Positions 57,543 through 64,000 of a stretch of DNA of 64,000 bases are shown piece after piece (position 1 is the stretch's first letter; each line of letters opens with the position of its first letter). Origin of the DNA: JADFOJ01 sp041580235 (GTDB lineage Bacteria > Planctomycetota > Phycisphaerae > Phycisphaerales > SM1A02); assembly GCA_041580235.1 (NCBI GenBank), contig JBFGEG010000001.1, forward strand, positions 1 to 64,000. The letters are read 5' to 3'. Made by a program: the position numbers and the translations under genes. A model generated the notes under the pieces. That model worked only from the letters and a program-made list of their open reading frames with translations, was not told the DNA's origin and searched no databases.

Positions 57543-59672
57543 GTGTCTCGTCAGCGCGAGAAGGGGGCGCGATTGTCTGAGCATGCCGTGCATGATGACG
57601 GCGTCAGATATGAATTGGTGACCGAGACGGACGCCGACGATCCGATCGAGTCACCGATTCGCCTGCTGCGCCGCGTCTTCCGCGGGCGTTACCGGATCGC
57701 GTGCGCCATGGCCGCGCTGTTCGCGGTCCTCGGCGGGGTGACCGGGTACAGCGTGCTGCGTCCCCGGTACGCGAGCACGGGTCTCGTCAGCATCGAGGGA
57801 GCGCTGCCGGCCATCCTCTTCTCGACCGAGGAGAGCCGCGTGCCGCCCAACTTCGACGCCTACGTCGCGGCCCAGGTCACGCACCTGCAGAGCCGCCAGG
57901 TGCTCGATGCGGCGGTCAACCGGCCGGAGATGGCGCACGCCGGATGGCCGGAGGGCACCCAGGGGATCGCGGACCTGCAACGGGCGCTGTCGGTGCGGCG
58001 GGTGCGCGGCGAGCAGGTGATCAGCGTCACCGTCACGCACCGCCAGCCGCGACTCGCCCATGCCGCCGTGAACGCCGTGCTCGCCGTCTTCGATGACAGT
58101 CACGCCGATCCCGGCGGCCTGTCCTTCCAGGCCAAGGAGCGGGCCCTGGTCGAGCGGCGGCGTGATCTGGAGCAGACCCTCGACGAGCTGAAGATCAGGA
58201 TGCTCGACGCGTCGGACCAGTACGGCCGCGACGCCGTCGTACGCCTGCATGCGGCCAAGGTGGACGAGCTGACCGCCGTGGACCAGAAGCTCACCGAGCT
58301 CCGGCTCGCCCGGACGCGGTTGGCGGCCGGCGAGGCCGCGACCGTGCCCGGCGGCGAGGACTCCACGGCCGACACGCGGCTGGCAGCCCTGAGGGTGCAG
58401 GAGCTCGCGCTGCTCGCGGACATCAGGAGCTCCCGGTACCGGCCCGGCCATCCCATCCTCCGCGAGCTGACACGCCAGCTGGAGGCCCTGCGCATCCAGA
58501 TCGACCTGCTCGAGGGGGACGGGCAACCTCAGGACGCCGCGACGGCGGGCGGCGCGGCGGCGTCCTCGGCGGTGGCGAGGCTCGACGAGATGGCGGCCCG
58601 TTACGACGCGATGCGTCGCGAGATCCGGGTGGAGGCGGCACGGCTGGGCCGACAGCTCATCAACCTGGAGAGCCTGGAAGAGCGGGTCACCGAGGTCAAG
58701 CAGCGTCTCGCCCAGACGCGTCGACGCCTCGACGAGCTGCGTTTCGAGGCGGGACGCGACAACCTCGATCGCGTCACGATCTCGCCGGGCGGGCTGCCGG
58801 TGGCGCCGCTGTCCGATCGGCGGCGAAGCCTCGCCGCGGTCGGCGTGCTCTTCGGCGTGGCGGCGGGGGCGGGACTCGTCTTCCTGATCGGGATCTGTGA
58901 TCGCCGCGTCCGGTTCCTCGAGGAGCTTGAAATGCTGGACCTGCCGGGCCCCGTCATCGCCGAGCTGGGACCGGGGGGGGACGGGGTCCGGCAGCTACGC
59001 TCCGTACTGGAGCTCAAGGGCCGACCGGGGCGCAACGTGTACGCGGTCTCCAGCTGCGGCCACGGCGAGGGCAAGACCCGGCTCTCGATGGCCCTCAGCG
59101 CTTCGTTCGCCGAGAGCGGCCGCCGCGTGCTCGTCATCGACGCCAACACCGCCGGCGCGGGCCTGACCCGCCGGCTGGGCATGGCCGGCCTGGCCGGGCT
59201 CACCGAGGCCGTGGACACCGGCGGGGCGGACGGCCGGATCCACGAGACCCGCTGCCGGGGCCTGTGGCTGATGCCGGCGGGCCTGGGCTCGGGCTCGAGG
59301 CCCCTCTCGGCGGACGTGATGAGCCGCCTGCTTGTCGAGCTCCGCAGCCGTTTCGACGTGATCATCATCGACACTGGCGCGCTGGTCGACGATGCCGAGG
59401 CGTACCTCGTCTCGGCCGTCGCCGACGCCGTCATCCTCGTCGTTGCCCGCGATCAGAACCGCGACCTCGTTCAGACGTCGCTGGAGCGACTCTCGCAGGT
59501 GGGCGCGAGCTGCGTCGGCGCGGTGTTCAATCGCCATGCGGCGGGCGCCCGGCGCCGAGCCGCGCCGGCCCCGACGCCCGTCGCGCCGCCATCCGACGTC
59601 GACCTCGGCCCCCTGGCGCGGCTCGGTGCCGAGGACGACCGGGCGTCCGGTCACGGGAGGCGTGCGGCGTGA
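57543..59672 (+). CDS. Wzc-like polysaccharide co-polymerase with tyrosine-kinase-type ATPase domain
   Basis: A 709-residue inner-membrane protein that in the family sets chain length and drives export. After a Wzz-type N-terminal helix (IACAMAALFAVLGGVTGYSVL, about residues 49-70), a long periplasmic coiled coil (about 90-420) and a second helix (RRSLAAVGVLFGVAAGAGLVFLIG, about 425-450), it has the BY-kinase-type domain. Walker A is SSCGHGEGKT at 503-512; Walker A' region VLVIDAN at 529-535; Walker B VIIIDTG at 606-612. The usual C-terminal tyrosine cluster is missing: the tail is Ala/Pro/Arg-rich with no Tyr. So autophosphorylation may be lost or occur elsewhere. GGAGG lies four bases before GTG 57543. 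Confidence 0.82.
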   Translation: MSRQREKGARLSEHAVHDDGVRYELVTETDADDPIESPIRLLRRVFRGRYRIACAMAALFAVLGGVTGYSVLRPRYASTGLVSIEGALPAILFSTEESRVPPNFDAYVAAQVTHLQSRQVLDAAVNRPEMAHAGWPEGTQGIADLQRALSVRRVRGEQVISVTVTHRQPRLAHAAVNAVLAVFDDSHADPGGLSFQAKERALVERRRDLEQTLDELKIRMLDASDQYGRDAVVRLHAAKVDELTAVDQKLTELRLARTRLAAGEAATVPGGEDSTADTRLAALRVQELALLADIRSSRYRPGHPILRELTRQLEALRIQIDLLEGDGQPQDAATAGGAAASSAVARLDEMAARYDAMRREIRVEAARLGRQLINLESLEERVTEVKQRLAQTRRRLDELRFEAGRDNLDRVTISPGGLPVAPLSDRRRSLAAVGVLFGVAAGAGLVFLIGICDRRVRFLEELEMLDLPGPVIAELGPGGDGVRQLRSVLELKGRPGRNVYAVSSCGHGEGKTRLSMALSASFAESGRRVLVIDANTAGAGLTRRLGMAGLAGLTEAVDTGGADGRIHETRCRGLWLMPAGLGSGSRPLSADVMSRLLVELRSRFDVIIIDTGALVDDAEAYLVSAVADAVILVVARDQNRDLVQTSLERLSQVGASCVGAVFNRHAAGARRRAAPAPTPVAPPSDVDLGPLARLGAEDDRASGHGRRAA

Positions 59673-61162
59673 CGGCCCAACGCGCCGAGATCGGGCCCGG
59701 ACGCGGCACGGGACCGACCGTGTGGGGCCTGGACGCACGGGCCATGCACGATCACTTCTGGGCCGCCCACGGCGTGGAGGTCGTGCGGCGGGGTGCCGGC
59801 GGCGGTCCGCGGCCGCCGCGATCACCCCGAGGCACCTGTCTGCTGCTGGAGGCCGACGACCTGGTGCTGTTCGATCCCCGGCTTGCCGCGAAACGCCCGC
59901 CCCGCACGGCCGCCCTGTGCCTCGAGGTCCTGGAGTCCGATCCCGATCACTACTCGGAGCGTGTCGTCGCCGACGACTCCAACCGCCTGCTCACGATCGA
60001 GCGCCGCTACACCGCGCCGACCCGCGCGGCGCTGAAGGTGCTGATCACCGCTGACGCGAGCCTGGCCTCGTCGTGGCACGGCTCGGCGACGCGCAACGCG
60101 GCCGATCGACACATCCGGCTCGCGGCCGGCCTCGCGCGGTATCGAACGTCGCAGGTCCGGGGGCGATCGTTCGATGCGCGGGATCCCGAGCAGGCCCGCG
60201 ATTTCATGCTGACGCTCATGCAGCAGTGGCATCACAAGGGCCCCGGCTGGCCGCACGTCGGCGTGCGTCGCCCGGGCGTGTGGGTCCACGACACCGCGAC
60301 CGTGGAGCCGGGCGTGCGTTTCGCGGCCCCCGTCTGGGTGGGAGCCCACGTCACGCTTCGGCGCGGCGACGTCGTGGTGGGACCCGCCGTCATCGACGAC
60401 CGGGTGGCGGTCTCGGCGCCTCAACGCGCGGTCACGCGGCCGGTTTCACCGACGCCCTTCGGCGTGCCCGACGCGGCCCCCATCAGCCGGCGCCGGCGTC
60501 TCGGCAAGCGCGTGTTCGATATCGCGTTCAGCTTTACCGTGCTCGCCATCACGGGGCCGCTGTTTCCGCTGATCATGCTTGCCATCTGGCTGGAGGACGG
60601 CCGGCCGTTCTTTTTCGTCCACACGCGGCAGACGCTGGGCGGACGCAACTTCGCCTGCTACAAGTTCCGCACCATGTACCGGAACGCCGAGGCGCTCAAG
60701 GGCCAGCTCAAGCCGTACAACGTCTGCGACGGCCCGCAGTTCCACATCGAAGACGATCCCCGGCTGCTGCGTGTGGGCAAGATCATGCGGCGCTATCACC
60801 TCGACGAGCTCCCCCAGTTCGTCAACGTTCTGCTGGGGCACATGGGTGTGATCGGACCGCGTCCCAGTCCTGACAACGAGAACCAGTACTGCCCCGCGTG
60901 GCGCGACGCCCGGCTGAGCGTCAAGCCCGGCGTCACCGGGCTGTGGCAGGTGGGGCGGACCCGTGCCCCGAACACGGACTTCCAGGAGTGGATTCGCCAC
61001 GACCTCGATTACGTCGAGCGTCAGAACTGGGGGCTGGACCTGCTGATCATCTACAAGACGATCGAGGGCATCGTGGGGCGGGGGAGACGCGGCGAGCCCA
61101 ACGGCCGACCCGGCCGCGAGGAAGCCGCCACCGAGCAGGATCGGACCAAGGCCGCCGCCTGA
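59669..61162 (+). CDS. WbaP/WcaJ-type undecaprenyl-phosphate sugar-phosphate transferase with an unusual N-terminal half
   Basis: A 497-residue protein starting at GTG 59669 (GTGA overlap). Residues 275-497 are a classical initiating sugar-phosphate transferase: one membrane helix (VFDIAFSFTVLAITGPLFPLIML), FFFVHTRQTLGGRNFACYKFRTMY, RVGKIMRRYHLDELPQFVNVLLGHMGVIGPRPSP and VKPGVTGLWQVGRTR. It puts the first sugar phosphate on the lipid carrier. Residues 1-270 have no helices but include a hexapeptide-like stretch (WVHDTATVEPGVRFAAPVWVGAHVTL), similar in style to the second half of the upstream fusion. The family usually has polytopic membrane helices there. It is the last gene of the locus. Confidence 0.85.
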   Translation: MTAQRAEIGPGRGTGPTVWGLDARAMHDHFWAAHGVEVVRRGAGGGPRPPRSPRGTCLLLEADDLVLFDPRLAAKRPPRTAALCLEVLESDPDHYSERVVADDSNRLLTIERRYTAPTRAALKVLITADASLASSWHGSATRNAADRHIRLAAGLARYRTSQVRGRSFDARDPEQARDFMLTLMQQWHHKGPGWPHVGVRRPGVWVHDTATVEPGVRFAAPVWVGAHVTLRRGDVVVGPAVIDDRVAVSAPQRAVTRPVSPTPFGVPDAAPISRRRRLGKRVFDIAFSFTVLAITGPLFPLIMLAIWLEDGRPFFFVHTRQTLGGRNFACYKFRTMYRNAEALKGQLKPYNVCDGPQFHIEDDPRLLRVGKIMRRYHLDELPQFVNVLLGHMGVIGPRPSPDNENQYCPAWRDARLSVKPGVTGLWQVGRTRAPNTDFQEWIRHDLDYVERQNWGLDLLIIYKTIEGIVGRGRRGEPNGRPGREEAATEQDRTKAAA

Positions 61163-61193
61163 GAGACCTGACGCCCCCGGCGACCCGTTCCCG

Positions 61194-61225
61194 GCACCCG
61201 GCATCCGCCGGGTGTCTTTCTTTTT
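61194..61225 (+). terminator. Intrinsic terminator closing the polysaccharide locus
   Basis: CACCCGG (61195-61201) pairs with CCGGGTG (61208-61214), loop CATCCG, followed by TCTTTCTTTTT. It lies 32 bases after the last gene. Confidence 0.8.
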
Positions 61226-61317
61226 GGACTGGGGCGCAGCGGCGTCCCGAAAACTGCATAGACAACCCGTGGTGGGCTCGGCCGGGCCCGCGGAAAGAAG
61301 CGAAGGTGACGTCTGTG

Positions 61318-62127
61318 ATGAAGCGATGGCAGATCGGCGCGGGGCTCTCGGCGATTTGCAGCGCCGGGGCGATCGGGCAGTGCAACGACGAAGTGTCCAG
61401 GATCGACTCCGCCCCGGATGAAGACGCCGAGGTCAACGTCTGCCCCTGCTTCACCCCCGGCGAGGTCGCCATGACCATCCTGGACGTGCCGCCCGGCGGA
61501 TCCGTGACGCTGTCCCAGATTCAGATCTTCTGGCAGAGCATCTTTGGCGGCCAGCCGGACTCGCTGGAGGCGGCCCTTATCGTCTATGACATGAACCAGA
61601 CAGGGCCGGCCGACCCGCAGACCTTCGTGCCGCTGTGCAGCGAGATCGAGGGCTGCATTCTGGAGGGACCGGTGCTGGGCGATGGGTTTCTCAACGCCTT
61701 CGACGTGTCAGTCTTCAACATCCAGCTGCCCGAGAGCCGATTCGGTCTCGGCATCGAATTCCTCACCAACACGACGGTCAATCCCTTCTTCACGCCCAGC
61801 GTGGCCAGCGACAACGACGGTCACAACAACGCCGGCGGCGTGGTCCGCAACTGGGTGCTGGTCAACGGCAACACGTGGCAAAGCTCGCAGTCGCTGATGG
61901 TCAGCGGCGACTGGATCATCCGCGCCGTGGTCGAGATCTGCGAGGCCGACTCGTGCCCCTGGGACTTCGACCCGCCGGGCGGCGACGGCGAGGTGGGCAT
62001 CACGGAGTTCCTCATCCTGCTCGGTTCGTGGGGTACGTTCCCGGGAGGTCCGCCCGATTTCGACGGCGGCGGCGTGGGCATCACGGACTTCCTGAAGGTG
62101 CTCGGGACGTGGGGGCCGTGTCCGTGA
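61318..62127 (+). CDS. Secreted protein of unknown function with two dockerin-like repeats
   Basis: A 269-residue protein with an N-terminal signal peptide (MKRWQIGAGLSAICSAGAIGQ), a beta-rich domain of about 180 residues (VAMTILDVPPGGSVTLSQIQIFWQ, FGLGIEFLTNTTVNPFFTPS, GNTWQSSQSLMVSGDWIIRA) and a tail of two dockerin-like calcium loops: GDGEVGITEFLILLGSWG and DGGGVGITDFLKVLGTWG. The tail matches the haloperoxidase-like and TIGR03790-like proteins of this window. ATG 61318 is chosen; an in-frame GTG lies 12 bases earlier. Its stop is followed by a CACGRAG repeat. No function is recognised. Confidence 0.65.
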   Translation: MKRWQIGAGLSAICSAGAIGQCNDEVSRIDSAPDEDAEVNVCPCFTPGEVAMTILDVPPGGSVTLSQIQIFWQSIFGGQPDSLEAALIVYDMNQTGPADPQTFVPLCSEIEGCILEGPVLGDGFLNAFDVSVFNIQLPESRFGLGIEFLTNTTVNPFFTPSVASDNDGHNNAGGVVRNWVLVNGNTWQSSQSLMVSGDWIIRAVVEICEADSCPWDFDPPGGDGEVGITEFLILLGSWGTFPGGPPDFDGGGVGITDFLKVLGTWGPCP

Positions 62128-62132
62128 GGAGG

Positions 62133-62147
62133 CACGGAGGCACGAGG
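62133..62147 (+). repeat. Short CACGRRG repeat after a dockerin-tailed gene
   Basis: CACGGAG, G, CACGAGG, six bases after the stop codon. It resembles the cluster at 29281-29310. This is a weak match on its own. Confidence 0.35.
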
Positions 62148-62199
62148 GGAGGGGCGAACCGACATCGCCCGAAGGCCCGATCCGGGCTATCCTGATGCC

Positions 62200-62463
62200 A
62201 TGACCCACGTCATCGGCGAGACTTGCATCGGGACGAAGGACACGTCGTGCGTCGACGTCTGCCCGGTGGACTGCATCCACCCCACCAAGGACGAAGCGGA
62301 GTTCGAGGCCGCTACCATGCTCTACATCGACCCCGAGACGTGCATCGACTGCGGCCTGTGCGTGGACGAGTGCCCCGTCCAGGCGATCTTGCCGGAAGAG
62401 GACCTGCCCGAGGAGTGGAACAAGTACATCGAGATCAACGCCGAGTGGTACCAGAAGCAGTAG
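62200..62463 (+). CDS. Ferredoxin with two iron-sulfur clusters
   Basis: An 87-residue protein of the 7Fe/8Fe ferredoxin type: the first motif CIGTKDTSCVDVCPVDCIHP and the second CIDCGLCVDECPVQAI. The first, C-x7-C-x3-C-P, is the [3Fe-4S]/[4Fe-4S] pattern of the FdxA type, and the second, C-x2-C-x2-C-x3-C-P, is a [4Fe-4S]. The acidic C-terminus is typical. It is a soluble electron carrier, here monocistronic. Confidence 0.92.
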   Translation: MTHVIGETCIGTKDTSCVDVCPVDCIHPTKDEAEFEAATMLYIDPETCIDCGLCVDECPVQAILPEEDLPEEWNKYIEINAEWYQKQ

Positions 62464-62484
62464 GTACCGGGGGGAAGGAGAAGG

Positions 62485-62925
62485 ATGAGCCGAGATCCGG
62501 CCGCGACAACTGATCGGAACACGAAATCCAAGCTGCTGGGTCCGCGTTTCTTCGCGCTCTGCGGGCTGATCGTCATCGTCGCCGGTGGGATCGTGGTTCT
62601 TGCCATCTCGCTGCCGGCCCAGGAGAAGTCACCCCCGCCCGCCCGTGCCGGCGTGACCGCCGGCACCACCGGGTCGGGCTCGCCCGATCTGTCGGGGACC
62701 CTGGGGACGCCCAAGCCGTGGGAGTACAACGAGCGGACCAACCAGCACTGGGATCCCACGCCCGGCCACCAGCACTGGCACCCCGGTCCCCCGCCCGTCC
62801 AGACCGGGGCCGAGGCCACGACCCCCGAGCCATGGTTCTACAACGAGCAGACCGACCAGTACTGGGACCCCGGTCACAATCACTGGCACGACGGGAAGCC
62901 GCCGCCGCCTGACCAGCGCCCCTGA
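62485..62925 (+). CDS. Membrane-anchored protein with a His/Trp-rich duplicated tail, function unknown
   Basis: A 146-residue protein with one transmembrane helix (FFALCGLIVIVAGGIVVLAISL, about residues 23-44) and a Pro/Gly-rich outer part. The C-terminal half has a clear duplication: PWEYNERTNQHWDPTPGHQHWHPGPPP and PWFYNEQTDQYWDPGHNHWHDGKPPP. Each ends in HxHWH or HNHWH, a spacing that could bind a metal such as copper, nickel or zinc. No family recognised. It has GGGGGAAGGAGAAGG before the ATG, a good ribosome site. Confidence 0.6.
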   Translation: MSRDPAATTDRNTKSKLLGPRFFALCGLIVIVAGGIVVLAISLPAQEKSPPPARAGVTAGTTGSGSPDLSGTLGTPKPWEYNERTNQHWDPTPGHQHWHPGPPPVQTGAEATTPEPWFYNEQTDQYWDPGHNHWHDGKPPPPDQRP

Positions 62926-62937
62926 CCCCGTCGGCCG

Positions 62938-63669
62938 ATGTGCCTGCTGCTCATCTCGTATCGCACCGACCCGGAGGCTCCCGTACTCGTCGCCGCCAAC
63001 CGTGACGAGCGTTTCGACCGCCCGTCACGGCCGCCGCAGTTGCAGCCCGGCCCGCCCCGCGTCGTGTGCGGTGTGGACGAGCGGGCCGGCGGAACGTGGC
63101 TTGGCGTCAACGAGCACGGGCTGCTGGTCGCCGTCACCAACCGTACGAAGTCGAGCGTCCCGGCCGCACCGCGCTCGCGCGGGTTATTGTGTCGCGAGCT
63201 GCTGGCGTGCGGTTCCGCCGACGAGGCGGCGGCACTCGGCTTCGAGGAGCTGTCACGACACGGATACGCCGGCGCCAACTACGTATGCCTCGACGAGAGA
63301 CGCGGCTTCGTCATCCACGGCGGCGACCGGGTCGAGACGCTGTCCATCGAGCCGGGCCTCCACCTCATGACCAACGGCGACCTCGACGACCCCGCCGACC
63401 CGCGGCTGGCCACCGCCCGCCGCCTGCTCGACCCGCCGGCCGGCGTCGCCGGGTTCATCGCCGCCACCGCCCGGATCTGCGGCCATCCGGAGATCGTGGT
63501 GCGAGCCGCTGACCGGGGAACGGTCTCGTCCGATCAGGTGGCCCTCACCGTTCGCCGCGACGAGGCCATCTACCGGCACGCCCCCGGCCCGCCCGACCGG
63601 CAGGCCTACGAGGACCACTCCTGCCTGCTGCACCACGTCCTCGCCCCCTCGGCCGGGACCGTCGATTGA
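62938..63669 (+). CDS. NRDE (TANGO2-like) family protein
   Basis: A 243-residue protein starting MCLLLISYRTDPEAPVLVAANRDERFDRPS, the NRDE motif being at residues 21-24. GVDERAGGTWLGVNEHGLLVAVTNR and HSCLLHHVLAP are typical. The N-terminal Cys2 and the fold resemble Ntn-type amidohydrolases. NRDE/TANGO2 proteins are conserved from bacteria to eukaryotes and have been linked to heme or lipid handling in eukaryotes; the bacterial role is unknown. Confidence 0.85.
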   Translation: MCLLLISYRTDPEAPVLVAANRDERFDRPSRPPQLQPGPPRVVCGVDERAGGTWLGVNEHGLLVAVTNRTKSSVPAAPRSRGLLCRELLACGSADEAAALGFEELSRHGYAGANYVCLDERRGFVIHGGDRVETLSIEPGLHLMTNGDLDDPADPRLATARRLLDPPAGVAGFIAATARICGHPEIVVRAADRGTVSSDQVALTVRRDEAIYRHAPGPPDRQAYEDHSCLLHHVLAPSAGTVD

Positions 63670-63678
63670 TCGGCGGCC

Positions 63679-63704
63679 CCGGCGGCGAACCGCGGTGCCG
63701 CCGG
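63679..63704 (+). terminator. Hairpin after the NRDE gene, possible terminator
   Basis: CCGGCGGC (63679-63686) pairs with GCCGCCGG (63697-63704), loop of 10 bases, ten bases after the stop codon. No T-run follows, so it may just be a stable mRNA end. Confidence 0.4.
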
Positions 63705-63874
63705 CGAAGTATGGATAGGATCGTTGGTTGACCTTGGGGGGGATGCCGCCGCCCCAACCCCGCTCGATCCCATCCGCCGCGCCGCGACGCCGGTCGCCGC
63801 CGCGAAATCCACGCTCGCGACGTCGGTATAACCAAAACCCGGAGTCGCCCCATCCACCATGGAGATGGCCAGAG

Positions 63875-64000
63875 ATGACCCAGAAGACGACGCTCGCCAT
63901 GATGCCGCTGCTGATCGCCGCGGGGCTCACGGCCCCCGCTGCCGCTGACATCCAGCCCCACCCCGGCATGCTCCGCTATCCGGACGTGAGCAAGACGCAC
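63875..64000 (+). CDS. Start of a secreted tricorn-like protease (3' truncated by the window edge)
   Basis: The first 42 codons encode a signal peptide (MTQKTTLAMMPLLIAAGLTAPAAA) followed by DIQPHPGMLRYPDVSKTH. The end of that stretch matches the usual start of tricorn-type/PD40-containing S41 peptidases (where M-L-R-x-P-D-V-S-x-T-H leads into a first beta-propeller blade). The reading frame runs off the window. GGAG lies 10 bases before the ATG. The call rests on a short motif. Confidence 0.5.
   Translation, partial: MTQKTTLAMMPLLIAAGLTAPAAADIQPHPGMLRYPDVSKTH

Noticed and set aside
33150..61162. An exosortase/PEP-CTERM-linked polysaccharide locus
   Set aside because: FemAB-like and GNAT-like proteins recall such loci, but no exosortase, PEP-CTERM protein or XrtA-associated kinase pair is seen.
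61318..61420. Mobile element or insertion sequence near the end of the polysaccharide locus
   Set aside because: No transposase, inverted repeats or target duplication were found anywhere in the window.

Overview
The window is GC-rich, densely coded bacterial DNA, most likely from a planctomycete of the Phycisphaerae type. Three secreted proteins carry short dockerin-like repeats of the form D-x-D-G-D-x-x-V-G-I-x-D-F-L-x-x-L-G-x-W-G, a style familiar from that group. A membrane protein with a C-x-x-C-G-Y-x-L zinc ribbon, a sulfatase-like/TPR fusion, a haloperoxidase and a FrhB-like protein in a polysaccharide locus fit the same assignment. The assignment rests on recognised protein style, not on a marker gene.

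Left part (1-32.9 kb) is housekeeping and surface genes in short, often divergent units: the end of a von Willebrand A protein, tRNA-Val, a GTPase/membrane pair (DUF3482/DUF2868), tatA, mltA, a UbiD-family decarboxylase divergent from an ABC ATPase/permease pair, proC, accA, a lysine-rich DksA-like protein coupled to lspA, truB, tRNA-Ser and tRNA-Pro, a CmoB-like methyltransferase, an SGNH-hydrolase-like protein, secreted proteins with dockerin-like tails, a TM2 protein, a sulfatase-like/TPR protein, an asparagine synthetase and a tandem PilZ protein.

From about 33.1 to 61.2 kb lies one uninterrupted plus-strand polysaccharide locus of 25 genes, many overlapping by 4 bases (ATGA/GTGA). It opens with a NusG/RfaH-like antiterminator and ends in an intrinsic terminator at 61,194-61,225. 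It encodes pyruvyl transfer, an amidotransferase-like enzyme, a sugar aminotransferase, glycosyltransferases, a Wzy-like polymerase, three FemAB/GNAT-type acyltransferases, two polysaccharide deacetylases, a methyltransferase, a PssD/PssE-type split glycosyltransferase, a Wzc-like tyrosine-kinase/chain-length protein and a WbaP/WcaJ-type initiating sugar-phosphate transferase. No outer-membrane exporter (Wza) or flippase (Wzx) is seen.

The most unusual part is a five-gene coupled module inside that locus (51,244-55,264): a nucleotidyltransferase fused to a SET methyltransferase domain; a 79-residue peptide with a twin-arginine-like leader and an eight-cysteine knottin-like core; a VKOR-DsbA disulfide-forming fusion; a PqqD-like peptide chaperone; and an HPr-kinase-like protein. 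The order suggests a made, folded and possibly modified secreted disulfide-rich peptide tied to the cell-surface polysaccharide. This is inference from domain content and gene coupling.

The right end (61.3-64.0 kb) has another dockerin-tailed secreted protein, a ferredoxin, a His/Trp-repeat membrane protein, an NRDE/TANGO2-like protein and the start of a secreted tricorn-like protease.
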